NCBI RefSeq assembly: GCF_001425685.1
Contig: NZ_LMCY01000012.1
Span: forward strand, 338 to 64,337
Origin: Massilia sp. Root335
Lineage (GTDB): Bacteria > Pseudomonadota > Gammaproteobacteria > Burkholderiales > Burkholderiaceae_D
Reading direction: 5' to 3'
Length of the DNA stretch: 64,000 bases
Positions 55,186-64,000 of the stretch are shown in pieces (the stretch's first letter is position 1; each line of letters begins with the position of its first letter). A model generated the notes under the pieces. The model did no database searches, was not told the origin of the DNA, and saw only the letters and a list, made by a program, of their open reading frames with translations. Position numbers and translations under genes: made by a program.

Positions 55186-56490
55186 TCAGCCGACCTCCAC
55201 GCGGTTGCGGCCATTCGATTTTGCGACGTACAACGCGCCGTCCGCCCGCTTGATCGCCTCCCCGAAGTCTTCGTCCGGCTTGAGCGACGTCACGCCGAAG
55301 GATGACGTGACGTGCAACCCATGCGGCCACTCCCGCATCGAGAGCGCCGCGCGCAGCTTTTGCACCATCGTCACGGCATGCTCGACGTCGGTCTCCGGAC
55401 ACAGGAGCAGGAACTCCTCCCCGCCCCAGCGCACCAGCCTGTCGCTGGCGCGGACCTCGCCGCGGATGACCGTGACGAAGCGCTTCAGCACCTCGTCGCC
55501 GGTGTCGTGACCGTGCTGGTCGTTGATGCGCTTGAAGTGGTCGATATCCATGAACACGACAGCCATCTCCTCGTCGACGCGACCGGCCGCGTGCAGGCGC
55601 CGCATCAGCACCTCCCTCAGGCCCTGGCGGTTCAATGCGCCGGTCAGCGGATCGGTGTGGGCCTGGTTGGCCAGGTCGCGCGCTTCCAGTTGCAGCGCCT
55701 TGTTGATGGCGGCCAGCAGTTCGAGGCGCGCATTGGTGGCGGACAGACTGGAGCGGACGTGGGCCAGGCTCAGCGACAGTCCCAGCAGGCCGCATCCGAT
55801 CCACGCGCCCACCAGATAGGTCAGCAGCCGCGTATTCGATATCCATTTCCCGCGAAACTCGATCGACCGCAACTCGATCGTGATCGACTGACCGGGCGGC
55901 ACCGATCCGGTCGATATCTCCACCGCCGTGACGTTATCGAGCCGCGAATAAGTCTTGTCCAGCGGGACGTTGTGCGCCGCGATCCACCAGTCCGCGGTGC
56001 GCAGGACGTTGACCGGGATCGTGAAGGTCGTCTGTGCCGGAACATCGAATTCGACCGAGTCGTACCTCTGCGAATTCCAGTCGCCGATGGTGGAGAATTC
56101 CGGTTCAAAATTCGTCAGGTGAAGTCCGATTTTCCTCCGGGACGCCCCCGAATAACGCATGTTGAACGTCACCGAATCGAACTGGCTGAAGTCCATCCCT
56201 TTGCCGTCCTGCCCCAGGTGGAATTGCATCTTGCAGAATGGCCAGGCGAAGACCGCCCCCAGGTCGCAGCGCATGATGAACGCGTCCCCGGTCCGCACGA
56301 GCGACGAGACGGAATTGCCGTGCTCGTGGCGGTCGTCGGTGACGGTGACGCCGTACGGATGCCGGGGCGAAATCTCGAAGACCCGTGTCATGCCGAGATG
56401 CTGCCAGACCAATAAGGTGGGCGTCAGAACCAACAATAATCCAACCAGGGACTGGACTATCGTCATTGCGCGCGCGGGTCGACGATTCAT
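55186..56490 (-). CDS. Diguanylate cyclase with carbohydrate-binding-like periplasmic sensor
   Basis: 434 residues. Two transmembrane helices (about 9-30 and 222-245) frame a periplasmic beta-sandwich (about 40-215, KMQFHLGQDGKGMDFSQFDSVTFNMRYSG, IGLHLTNFEPEFSTIGDWNSQRYDSVEFDVP) resembling galactose-binding or CBM11/CIA30-like domains. The cytosolic GGDEF domain has GGEEF at about 356-360 and an RxxD site (RASD) five residues before. It should couple an external signal, perhaps a sugar or glycan, to cyclic-di-GMP. An alternative start is the Met at codon 9. Confidence 0.85.
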   Translation of the reverse strand: MNRRPARAMTIVQSLVGLLLVLTPTLLVWQHLGMTRVFEISPRHPYGVTVTDDRHEHGNSVSSLVRTGDAFIMRCDLGAVFAWPFCKMQFHLGQDGKGMDFSQFDSVTFNMRYSGASRRKIGLHLTNFEPEFSTIGDWNSQRYDSVEFDVPAQTTFTIPVNVLRTADWWIAAHNVPLDKTYSRLDNVTAVEISTGSVPPGQSITIELRSIEFRGKWISNTRLLTYLVGAWIGCGLLGLSLSLAHVRSSLSATNARLELLAAINKALQLEARDLANQAHTDPLTGALNRQGLREVLMRRLHAAGRVDEEMAVVFMDIDHFKRINDQHGHDTGDEVLKRFVTVIRGEVRASDRLVRWGGEEFLLLCPETDVEHAVTMVQKLRAALSMREWPHGLHVTSSFGVTSLKPDEDFGEAIKRADGALYVAKSNGRNRVEVG

Positions 56491-56571
56491 TGATGATCGC
56501 TGATATATTTATTGCCGATCAATATACTGAAATCGCCGGGCGCGTGCGATAAGTTTCCGTGCCGCAAAACG

Positions 56572-56596
56572 AAAAAGGCCAGCTGGAAAGCTGGCC
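56572..56596 (-). terminator. Intrinsic terminator downstream of tRNA-Pro
   Basis: Minus strand GGCCAGCT-TTCC-AGCTGGCC followed by five Ts, 16 bases past the tRNA 3' end. Confidence 0.9.
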
Positions 56597-56611
56597 CATC
56601 TCTGAATTCAT

Positions 56612-56688
<77 letters not shown>

Positions 56689-56760
56689 ACTTGGTCCGGA
56701 ATTATAACAGAGGCACGCTGGATGACTAGTCTTTTTGTCACCAGGCACCATGGCAGAAAC

Positions 56761-58656
56761 TTACTTCCAATCGCCCCGCAACGCCAGCACCTCCTCGTAC
56801 AGCCCCTCCGGCGTCACCTCCTGCGGCGGCACCGGCTGCCCGACGGCCAGCGCCAGCCGCGAGCGCAGCCCGCGCGCGAACGAGCGTTCGAACACGTTCG
56901 ACGAATCGCGCGAGAACACGCTGCCCCACAGGCCGCGCAGCGCCATCGGGATCACCGGCACCTTGCTGCGCGCGACGATCTTGGCGATGCCGCCGCGGAA
57001 TTCGTTCATGTCGCCCGTGCGCGTCAGCTTACCTTCCGGGAAGATGCACACCAGTTCCCCTTCGTGCAGCGCCTGCGCGACGTCGACGAACGCCTTTTCC
57101 ATCAGCCACGGGTCGTCGTGGGCCGGCGCGATCGGGATCGCCTTACCCGTGCGGAAGATGAAGCCCAGCAGCGGCGTCTTGAAGATGCGGTGGTCCATCA
57201 CGAAGCGGATCGGGCGCGGGCTGGCGGCCATGATGACGATGGCGTCGACATAGCTCACGTGGTTGCAGACGAGGACCGCGGCGCCCTCTTCCGGGATGCG
57301 TTCGACGTCCACCGTCGACACGCGGTGGATCGTGTGGATCAGCAGCCAGGCCAGGAAGCGCATCAGGAATTCCGGCACGAGCGAGAAGATGTAGACGGCG
57401 ACGACCGCGTTCAGCAGCGCCGTGGTCAGGAACATCTCGGGGATGCTGAACCCGCGCTTGATGAGGAACACGGCCACGCCGGCCGATGCCACCATGAACA
57501 GGGCATTCAGGATGTTCATGCCGGCGATGGTGCGCGACACGTGGGCCGGGTCGCAGCGCGTCTGGATCAGCGCGAACAGCGGCACGATGAAGAAGCCGCC
57601 GAACACGCCCAGCAGCAGGATGTCGGCCAGGATGCGGATCGTGCCGTGCTGCGCCAGCACGCCGAGCGCATCCACCGGCGCCGTGTTCGCGTAGCCGAGG
57701 CTTGCGAAATACAGGTCGATGCCGAACAGCGACAGGCCGATGGCGCCGAACGGCACGAGGCCGATCTCCACCTTGCGGCCCGAGAGCTTTTCGCACAGCA
57801 GCGAGCCGGCCCCGATCCCCAGCGAGAAGACGGTCAGCAGCAGCACGAACACGCTGTGGTCGCCGTGCAGGTAATCCTTGGCGTACAGCGGGAATTGCGA
57901 CAGCACGAGGGCGCCGTAGAACCAGAACCAGGAATTGCCCAGCATGGACAGGAACACCGTGCGGTTCTTGCGCGAGAACCCGATGTTGCGCACGGATTCG
58001 GCGACGAAGTTCGCGCTGATCTTCAGCGTGGGCGCGGGCGCGGGCGATTGCGGGATGCGCCAGCTGGTGACGAGTCCCAGCACGGCGACGGCCAGCGTCC
58101 CGAACGCGACCAGGTGCACGCCGGCGGCGCCGTGGCCGGCCAGGATCGCGCCCATCACTTCGCCCAGCAGGATGCCGACGAAGGTGCCCATCTCGATGAC
58201 GCCGTTGCCGCCCACGAGTTCTTCCGGTTTCAGGTGCTGCGGCAGGTAGGCGTATTTGACGGGGCCGAACAACGTGGAATGGACGCCCATGCCGACGACG
58301 GCCGCGACGAGCAGCCACAGGGTATGCGTCAGCCAGCCGGCGGCGGCGATGGCCATGATGACGAGTTCGAGCAGCTTGACGAAGCGCGCCAGCCGGCCCT
58401 TCTCGACCTTGTCCGCGATCTGCCCCGCGGTGGCCGAGAACACGACGTACGGCAGGATGAACAGGCCGGGAATCAGGTTGTTCAGCAGCGCCGCGGGCAC
58501 CGTCGTCCACGCCAGCGCGTCATAGGTCAGCACGACCAGCAGCGCGGTCTTGAACAGGTTGTCGTTGAAGGCGCCCAGGAACTGCGTCCAGAAGAACGGA
58601 CCGAAGCGGCGCTGGGTCAGCAGGGAGAACTGGCTGGGATGGTTCGGGTGGCTCAT
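56761..58656 (-). CDS. Fused MFS transporter (LplT-like) and 1-acylglycerol-3-phosphate acyltransferase (PlsC-like)
   Basis: 631 residues. The first about 400 form twelve transmembrane helices of an LplT-type lysophospholipid flippase (FLGAFNDNLFKTALL, GPVKYAYLPQ). The rest is a PlsC-type acyltransferase with NHVSYVD (HX4D) and FPEGKLTRTG motifs. The pair imports lysophospholipid and re-acylates it at the inner membrane. The AMP-ligase domain of the larger Aas-type fusions is not present here. Confidence 0.88.
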   Translation of the reverse strand: MSHPNHPSQFSLLTQRRFGPFFWTQFLGAFNDNLFKTALLVVLTYDALAWTTVPAALLNNLIPGLFILPYVVFSATAGQIADKVEKGRLARFVKLLELVIMAIAAAGWLTHTLWLLVAAVVGMGVHSTLFGPVKYAYLPQHLKPEELVGGNGVIEMGTFVGILLGEVMGAILAGHGAAGVHLVAFGTLAVAVLGLVTSWRIPQSPAPAPTLKISANFVAESVRNIGFSRKNRTVFLSMLGNSWFWFYGALVLSQFPLYAKDYLHGDHSVFVLLLTVFSLGIGAGSLLCEKLSGRKVEIGLVPFGAIGLSLFGIDLYFASLGYANTAPVDALGVLAQHGTIRILADILLLGVFGGFFIVPLFALIQTRCDPAHVSRTIAGMNILNALFMVASAGVAVFLIKRGFSIPEMFLTTALLNAVVAVYIFSLVPEFLMRFLAWLLIHTIHRVSTVDVERIPEEGAAVLVCNHVSYVDAIVIMAASPRPIRFVMDHRIFKTPLLGFIFRTGKAIPIAPAHDDPWLMEKAFVDVAQALHEGELVCIFPEGKLTRTGDMNEFRGGIAKIVARSKVPVIPMALRGLWGSVFSRDSSNVFERSFARGLRSRLALAVGQPVPPQEVTPEGLYEEVLALRGDWK

Positions 58657-58776
58657 GGTGAATGATGCGGATGTCGGGGATGCGACAATCTACAACACAA
58701 CCGGCACGTTGAACACACAATGTTGCTGTGTGTGAATCAATGGTCGCGCATTCCGCTACCCGAATGGGTTGATGGA

Positions 58777-58800
58777 GCGACTCGATGCATGTCGAGTCGC
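58777..58800. promoter_or_regulatory. Hairpin between transporter-acyltransferase and AbrB-type gene
   Basis: GCGACTCGA-TGCATG-TCGAGTCGC, a perfect 9-bp stem with a 6-base loop, 22 bases past the AbrB-type gene stop. It may act as a 3'-end structure. Confidence 0.4.
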
Positions 58801-58822
58801 GCACGGCGTCACCCGAACCGGG

Positions 58823-59875
58823 TCAGGCGATACGCGCCCACGCCCGGTACAAGGGCCCGATCCCGAGCACCACGACGACCATGCGCGCGACGTGGAACGC
58901 CGTCACGACGGGCACGCCCAGGTGCAGCACGCGGGCCGTCAGCGCCATCTCGGCGATGCCGCCCGGCGACGTGGCCAGCACCATCGTCCCCGGATGCAGG
59001 CCCGTGATGGCCGCGACGCAGAACGCGAACAGGCCGGCGAGCAGCAGCGTCACGCAGGTGCACGCGGCCACGCTGGCCAGGTAGCGCGGCGCGGTGTGCA
59101 CGAAGCGCGGCGTAAAACGCGTGCCGAGCGAGACGCCGATGAACAGCTGGCCCGTGCGGATCATCCATTCCGGCAGGCGCGAGAGCTGCACGCCGGCCGC
59201 CGTCAGCATGATCGCCACGATCAGCGGACCGATCACCCAGGCGTTCGGCAGGCGCAGGCGTTTCAGGGCCAGCGCCGCGCACGACGTGAGGACGATGAGG
59301 ACGCACAGGCCGGCCACGTCGACCCGGCCGGCCAGCGGCACGTACGGGTCCAAACCCTCGCCCCAGCCGTGGGCGGCGATCCAGCGCACGGCGAACGGGA
59401 TGCTGCCGACGACCATCATGATGCGCAGGCTGTGCGCGGCCGCCACGCGTTCGACGACGGCGCCGTGGCGCTCGGCCTGCACCGCCATTTCGGACGCGCC
59501 GCCGACGGCCATCGCGAAGAAGGCCGTCGCGTCGTCGCTGCCGGACAGCCGGCGCAGCAGCGCGCCGGCCAGCATGCCGAGGCAGACGGCGAAGGACACC
59601 GCCAACGCGATCCAGCCGAGGTTGCGCGCCAGCGCCGCCAGCACGGGGGCGCTGAAGTACAGGCCCAGCGCGGTGCCGATGGCCCACTGCCCCGCCTCGC
59701 GCGCCTGCACCGGTGCCGCCAGGCGCGCGCCCAGCATGCAGGCGATCGCGGTCGAGAACAGGGGCCCGATCATCCACGGCAGCGGCGTGTCGAGGAAGAT
59801 GCAGAGCTGCGCGGCGCAAAAGGCCAGTGCCAGCGCGGGCACGAACGTGCGCACGAGCGCGCGCGGGAACGGCAA
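58823..59875 (-). CDS. AbrB-type membrane protein (gate/duplication family)
   Basis: 350 residues with about ten hydrophobic segments in two similar halves, each with a GIAEMA- or GASEMA-like motif (AVGGASEMAVQ, SPGGIAEMALTARVLHL). These proteins (Pfam AbrB, also misnamed ammonia monooxygenase) have unknown transport function. The start is uncertain: the frame begins with TTG at 59875 without a clear ribosome site and lies 17 bases after the ABC ATPase stop, so translational coupling is likely. Confidence 0.75.
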   Translation of the reverse strand: MPFPRALVRTFVPALALAFCAAQLCIFLDTPLPWMIGPLFSTAIACMLGARLAAPVQAREAGQWAIGTALGLYFSAPVLAALARNLGWIALAVSFAVCLGMLAGALLRRLSGSDDATAFFAMAVGGASEMAVQAERHGAVVERVAAAHSLRIMMVVGSIPFAVRWIAAHGWGEGLDPYVPLAGRVDVAGLCVLIVLTSCAALALKRLRLPNAWVIGPLIVAIMLTAAGVQLSRLPEWMIRTGQLFIGVSLGTRFTPRFVHTAPRYLASVAACTCVTLLLAGLFAFCVAAITGLHPGTMVLATSPGGIAEMALTARVLHLGVPVVTAFHVARMVVVVLGIGPLYRAWARIA

Positions 59876-59892
59876 TTGCGTCGGCAGGCGAA

Positions 59893-60966
59893 TCAGAACA
59901 CCCAGAGCTTATCGGCCGGCATCTCGAGCCAGTACTGCCCCGGATCGACGCGGTGCTTGGAATACGCGCGCACGCTCGAATTGCCGTGCTTGAACAGGCA
60001 TTCCCAGCGGTCGCCCAGGTACATGCACGTGGACAGCGGCAGCTGGATGGCGTTGTCGACGGGGTTGCGGCCGATCCGCACTTCTTCCACGCGGATCAGC
60101 GCGGCCGCATCGACGTCCGGATCGGACGCGCCGCTGCCGCGGGCCGTCGCGTTCAGCGCCATGCCCTCCACCTGCACGCGGGCCGCGTCGCCGTTGCGCG
60201 CCACGACGCGTGCCGGCAGGCGGTTGTTACTGCCCATGAACTCGGCGGTGAACAGCGTGTCCGGCGATTCGTACATCGATTGCGGGCTGCCCTGCTGCTC
60301 GATCTTGCCGTTGTTGAGCAGGAGAATGCGGTCCGAGATCGCCATCGCCTCGGCCTGGTCGTGCGTGACCATCAGTGCGGACAGGCCCAGGCGCACGATC
60401 AGCTCGCGCAGGAAGGCGCGCGCTTCTTCGCGCAATTTGGCGTCCAGGTTCGACAGCGGTTCGTCGAGCAGGATCACGGGCGGGTTGTAGACCAGCGCGC
60501 GGGCGATCGCCACGCGCTGCTGCTGGCCGCCGGACAGCTGGTGCGGGAAGCGCTCGCCCAGGTGGCCGAGGCCCAGCTGGGCCAGCACCTCGCGCACTTT
60601 CGGCTCGATGTCGCGCGCCGCCAGCTTGCGCAGCTTGAGGCCGTAGGCGACGTTGTCGAACACGGTCTTGTGCGGCCACAGCGCGTACGACTGGAACACG
60701 AGTCCCAGGTTGCGCGCCTCGGCCGGCAGCTCCAGCTTCCTGCTGCCGTCGAACACGCGGCGCTCGCCGATGTCGATCGTGCCGGATTTCGGGCTTTCCA
60801 GGCCGGCCACGGCGCGCAGCAGCGTGGTCTTGCCGCTGCCCGAGGGGCCCAGCAGCGCCACGACTTCGCCGCGCTGCAGGTGCATCGACACGCCCTTCAG
60901 GATCGGGTTGGCGGTGGCGCCATGGCCGTAGTCGAGGTGCAGGTCGTTGACGGTCAAAACGTTCAT
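59893..60966 (-). CDS. ABC transporter ATP-binding protein (Fe3+/polyamine-type importer)
   Basis: 357 residues. Walker [11 protein letters not shown]-loop [13 protein letters not shown], signature [15 protein letters not shown], Walker B VILLDEP and switch His (MVTHDQAE) are all present. A C-terminal TOBE-like regulatory domain (about 240-357) follows. It powers the importer formed with the double permease 33 bases upstream and the binding protein further upstream. Confidence 0.92.
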   Translation of the reverse strand: MNVLTVNDLHLDYGHGATANPILKGVSMHLQRGEVVALLGPSGSGKTTLLRAVAGLESPKSGTIDIGERRVFDGSRKLELPAEARNLGLVFQSYALWPHKTVFDNVAYGLKLRKLAARDIEPKVREVLAQLGLGHLGERFPHQLSGGQQQRVAIARALVYNPPVILLDEPLSNLDAKLREEARAFLRELIVRLGLSALMVTHDQAEAMAISDRILLLNNGKIEQQGSPQSMYESPDTLFTAEFMGSNNRLPARVVARNGDAARVQVEGMALNATARGSGASDPDVDAAALIRVEEVRIGRNPVDNAIQLPLSTCMYLGDRWECLFKHGNSSVRAYSKHRVDPGQYWLEMPADKLWVF

Positions 60967-60999
60967 GATATGTCTCGCGATTCGAATTGGTTGTGGAGC

Positions 61000-62814
61000 T
61001 CAGTTGTGTAACTTGACGCCGAAGCGCAGGGCGATGCCCAGGCCGATGGCCACGAGCGTGATGTTGATGAACGAGAGCGCGGCCACGAGGTCCGTCGAGC
61101 CGCCGGCCCACAGCGACACGAGCATCGCGCCGATCACTTCGGTGCCGGGCGACAGCAGGTACACGCCCGTCGAGTACTCGCGTTCGAAAATCAGGAACAC
61201 CATCAGCCAGGCGCCCAGCATGCCGAACTTGATCAGCGGGAGCGTCACGTCGCGGGTGACGCGGCCGCGGCTCGCGCCGACGGCACGTGCCGCCTCTTCC
61301 AGCTCCGGCCCCACCTGCAGCAGCGACGTCGAGACGAGGCGCATGCCGTAGGCGAGCCACACGACGGAGTACGCGAGCCACAGCGCGAAGATCGTCGAGC
61401 GCACCTGGCGCAATGCGGGGATGAAGTGCGCCGACAGCCAGGCGGCCACGCCGTTGTCCATGCCGCGCAGGAAGCTGTCCAGCCAGCTCGGCACGAACAG
61501 GAACACCCACAGGAACGACAGGCCGGCCAGCAGGCCCGGCACGGCGCGCGGCACGAGCACGCTGTAATCCAGCAGGCGCGTGATGCCGTCGGCCTTGCGG
61601 TGCATGGCCAGCGCGATCGCGGTGTAGCAGGCCACCGCCAGCGCGCCGCCGATCACGCCGATCAGGATCGTGTTGATGATGCCGCGCACGAGCGACGGCT
61701 CGTCGAAGATGTCGCGGAAGTGCTGCAGGGTGAGCACGTCGGCCAGCTTGACGCCCTCGCCCCAGTACTGGACGAAGGAACGCAGCACGATGCCGGACAG
61801 CGGCAGCACGACGGTGACGAGGATCCATGCGCCCAGCACGGCGAGCGCCACCCACTTCCATTTGCCCAGCGGGAGCGGCTTCTGGCGCGCGCCCTTGCCC
61901 TTGATGGACACGTACTTGTTGGCCGACTTGAGCAGCCAGCGCTGCAGCATCACGAGCGGCATCGTCACGGCGACGAGGCACACGGCGACGGCGGCCATCA
62001 GGTGGTACGACGGCGTGCCCAGTTTATTGGTCAGCTTGTACAGGTACGTGGCCAGCACGAGGTGGCCTTCCGGGTCGCCCAGCACGAGCACGAGGCCGAA
62101 CACTTCGAAGCCGAGGAAGAACACCAGCACGCCCGCATACGCGAGGGCCGGCATGATCATCGGCAGCGACACGTTGAACATCACCTGCCACGGCGACGCG
62201 CCGGAGACGCGTGCCGCTTCCTCCACGTCGGAGCCGAGGCTCTTCAGCGCGGACGAGGCGTACAGGTACACGTGCGGCACGTGCGTGAGGCCGGCGATGA
62301 CGACGATGCTCGTGAACGAATACACGTTCCACGGGACGAAGCCGATCAGCTCGTGCACCCAGGTCGAGTAGAAGCCCACGGGGCCCATCGACACGACGTA
62401 GCCGAAGCCCATCACCATGGGCGACACGAAGATCGGCACGAGCAGCAGCGGCGCGATCCAGCCGCGGCCCGGCAGGTCGGTACGCACCATCAGGAACGCA
62501 AGCATGCCGCCCAGCGGCACGGCGATGACGGCCAGGCCCGAGGCCAGCAGCATGCCGTTCTTGAAGGCGAGCCAGAAGTCGGGGTCGTCGAAAATGAAAC
62601 GGAAGGCATCCAGCCCGAGCACCTTGTCGGGCATGAAGAACGGCGCACTCAGGACGCTCTGGTAGAACACCAGGAACAGCGGCAGGAAAATGGCCAGGCA
62701 GGTCAGCAGCACGACGAGGCCGCGCGTCCAGTTGAAGCGCGGCGCGCGCACGGCCGGCAGGCTGCCGGTGCCGTCGGCGCCCTTGGTGTCGAGTGGCATG
62801 GTTGAAGTTGGCAT
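61000..62814 (-). CDS. ABC transporter permease, two fused permease domains (FbpB-type)
   Basis: 604 residues with about twelve transmembrane helices. Two EAA loops for the ATPase are visible (EEAARVSGASPWQVMFNVSLP and EEAARAVGASRGRVTRDVTLP). A head-to-tail double permease is typical of Fe3+-hydroxamate-independent Fe(III) importers (FbpB/SfuB) and of some phosphonate importers. The start at 62814 is tentative; an ATG at 62799 is equally possible since neither has a strong ribosome site. Confidence 0.88.
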   Translation of the reverse strand: MPTSTMPLDTKGADGTGSLPAVRAPRFNWTRGLVVLLTCLAIFLPLFLVFYQSVLSAPFFMPDKVLGLDAFRFIFDDPDFWLAFKNGMLLASGLAVIAVPLGGMLAFLMVRTDLPGRGWIAPLLLVPIFVSPMVMGFGYVVSMGPVGFYSTWVHELIGFVPWNVYSFTSIVVIAGLTHVPHVYLYASSALKSLGSDVEEAARVSGASPWQVMFNVSLPMIMPALAYAGVLVFFLGFEVFGLVLVLGDPEGHLVLATYLYKLTNKLGTPSYHLMAAVAVCLVAVTMPLVMLQRWLLKSANKYVSIKGKGARQKPLPLGKWKWVALAVLGAWILVTVVLPLSGIVLRSFVQYWGEGVKLADVLTLQHFRDIFDEPSLVRGIINTILIGVIGGALAVACYTAIALAMHRKADGITRLLDYSVLVPRAVPGLLAGLSFLWVFLFVPSWLDSFLRGMDNGVAAWLSAHFIPALRQVRSTIFALWLAYSVVWLAYGMRLVSTSLLQVGPELEEAARAVGASRGRVTRDVTLPLIKFGMLGAWLMVFLIFEREYSTGVYLLSPGTEVIGAMLVSLWAGGSTDLVAALSFINITLVAIGLGIALRFGVKLHN

Positions 62815-62845
62815 AGGAGTGTCCGATTGAGATGGAGCCTGAACC

Positions 62846-62927
62846 CGTCGTCCCCGCGAAGGCGGAGACCCAATTTTTGAGCGGATCAGGACACTCACTT
62901 GGGTTCCCGCCTCCGCGGGAACGACGG
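62846..62927. repeat. Inverted-repeat intergenic element
   Basis: CGTCGTCCCCGCG-AAGGCGGAGACCCAA and its imperfect inverse TTGGGTTCCCGCC-TCCGCGGGAACGACG lie 25 bases apart in the 126-base gap between binding-protein and permease genes. The core matches the hairpin at 3903-3930. It could modulate relative expression within the operon. Confidence 0.6.
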
Positions 62928-62940
62928 TCTTGGGGCTGAC

Positions 62941-64000
62941 TTACTTCTTGCCGGCGTTGGCCTTCCACTCTTTCAGGAACGCGAGACGGAGGGCCGGGTC
63001 GAGGTATTCCGCCACGGCCGGGCTGACCGGCAGCGGCTTGACGTTCTTTTCGCCGATCAGCTTGATCAACTCGGTCGACGTCGTTTCGCCCGTCACGTCG
63101 GCGCGGATCGCAAACAGCTTGGAGGCGTTGGCGATGATCGTCTGGCCGCGCTGCGACAGCATGTAGTCGATCCACAGCTTGGAGGCGTTCGGGTGCTTGG
63201 ACATCTTGTTGATGAACTGGACGCGCGAGATGACCAGCGTGTAGTCCTTCGGCAGCACGACGCCCAGCGACGGGTCGGTCTTGGCGCGCACCAGCGCGTA
63301 GGAGCCCAGCACGTTATAGCCGATCAGGTTTTCGCCCGACGAGATCCGCTCCAGCATCGTGCCGGTCGACGACTGCACGCGCACCCTGGCCGCGCCGAAC
63401 GCCTGCTCGAGCTGTTTGTACTGCGCGAAGTCGCGCGCGTCCTGGGTCATGAACATGAAGCCGACGCCGGATTTCTCGATGTCGTAGGTGGTGACCTTGT
63501 CCTGGAACTTCGGCTGCTGGATGATGCGTACGAAGTCGGCGTGCGTCTGCGGGACTTCCTCGGGTTTCAGCAGGCGCTTGTTGTAGACGAAGGCGGCCGG
63601 TTCGAACGTGGTGCCGTAGGCGGTATCCTTCCACACGGCCCAGGCGGGGAGCTTGGACGCTTCGACCGACCTGTACTGCATCGCGTAGCCGCCAGCGGCC
63701 AGTTTCATCTGCAGGTCCATCGCCGAGGACCACAGCACGTCGGCCGTGTCGCCGCCGGCCGCGTTCTCGGAAAAGAAGCGGTTGTACACCTCGGTCGAGT
63801 TCATGTCGTTGTACTCGACCGTGATGTTCGGGTACATGGCATTGAAATCCTTGATCAGCGGCTGGGCGGCCTTGCTGTCGGTGGCGCCGTAGATCACCAG
63901 CTTGCCTTCCTTCTTGGCGCCGTCGACCAGTTGCTGGTAGGCGGCCGGATAGCCCGCCGGGACCTGGGCCAGCACAGGGGCGGCGAATGCGAATGCTGCA
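62941..64000 (-). CDS. ABC transporter substrate-binding protein, 5' end beyond the window
   Basis: At least 353 residues; the reading frame runs off the window end inside the signal peptide (AAFAFAAPVLAQVPAGYPAAYQQL). The mature protein is of the Fe3+-binding / type II class (LVIYGATDSKAAQPLIKDFNAMYPNITVEYNDMNSTEVYNRF, TYGTTFEPAAFVYNKRLL-like segment). It delivers ligand to the double permease. Fe(III) is the default guess; phosphonate or spermidine-type ligands cannot be excluded. Confidence 0.85.
   Translation of the reverse strand, partial: AAFAFAAPVLAQVPAGYPAAYQQLVDGAKKEGKLVIYGATDSKAAQPLIKDFNAMYPNITVEYNDMNSTEVYNRFFSENAAGGDTADVLWSSAMDLQMKLAAGGYAMQYRSVEASKLPAWAVWKDTAYGTTFEPAAFVYNKRLLKPEEVPQTHADFVRIIQQPKFQDKVTTYDIEKSGVGFMFMTQDARDFAQYKQLEQAFGAARVRVQSSTGTMLERISSGENLIGYNVLGSYALVRAKTDPSLGVVLPKDYTLVISRVQFINKMSKHPNASKLWIDYMLSQRGQTIIANASKLFAIRADVTGETTSTELIKLIGEKNVKPLPVSPAVAEYLDPALRLAFLKEWKANAGKK

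Overview
The window is high-GC betaproteobacterial chromosome. Gene content and order (divergent GntR regulator and mdh beside sdhC, a CoA-ester lyase and acnA, a LexA box of the gammaproteobacterial type, LPS-heptose genes, secreted polysaccharide-degrading enzymes) fit Oxalobacteraceae, most likely a Massilia-like organism. That placement is inference from family recall; no 16S or marker search was possible.

Layout. 1-6753: TCA-cycle block with the start of sdhC, a GntR regulator, mdh, a HpcH/HpaI-type lyase, a small secreted protein and acnA, with two copies of a structured REP-like repeat bracketing the lyase-acnA part. The mdh gene appears to lack 17 conserved codons. 6848-9985: iron module (PiuC-type dioxygenase and a siderophore receptor with a near-symmetric Fur box). 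10123-20596: housekeeping and accessory genes (DUF2863-like protein, alpha/beta hydrolase-MarR pair with a palindromic operator, TPR-GGDEF diguanylate cyclase, cNMP-binding thioredoxin-reductase-like protein, CYTH protein, M14 carboxypeptidase, KGG stress protein, a disordered Gly/Gln-rich protein). 20807-24523: gmhB, a heptosyltransferase and an FtsH paralogue.

24560-42761 is the most notable region: about 18 kb of phage-tail genes on the minus strand. It has a tail terminator, a tail tube, a tail chaperone pair with an apparent -1 frameshift, a 1435-residue tape measure, tail-tip proteins, two putative receptor-binding or fibre proteins, and a holin / SAR-type lysozyme / Rz-Rz1 cassette. 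It has a divergent S24-type repressor and a zinc-finger Q-like antiterminator. No capsid, portal, terminase, integrase or replication gene is present. A consensus LexA box (40604-40623) sits on the late promoter, followed by a leader and an intrinsic terminator, the arrangement of lambda Q-pR'-tR'. I interpret the locus as an SOS-induced flexible (F-type) tailocin controlled by antitermination, with several more terminators ahead of individual tail genes.

42880-50771: uronate-polysaccharide utilisation locus with a GH88 unsaturated uronyl hydrolase, a TonB receptor, a uronate dehydrogenase, a LacI repressor and a secreted 615-residue lyase-like protein of unknown family. Five LacI-type operators with a shared AAACG core link these units. 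50781-56688: ppc, a LysR regulator with a divergent lipocalin-like gene, a second diguanylate cyclase with a carbohydrate-binding-like periplasmic sensor, and tRNA-Pro(GGG). 56761-64000: a fused MFS/PlsC lysophospholipid transporter-acyltransferase, an AbrB-type membrane protein and an Fe3+-type ABC importer (ATPase, double permease and a binding protein cut by the window end).
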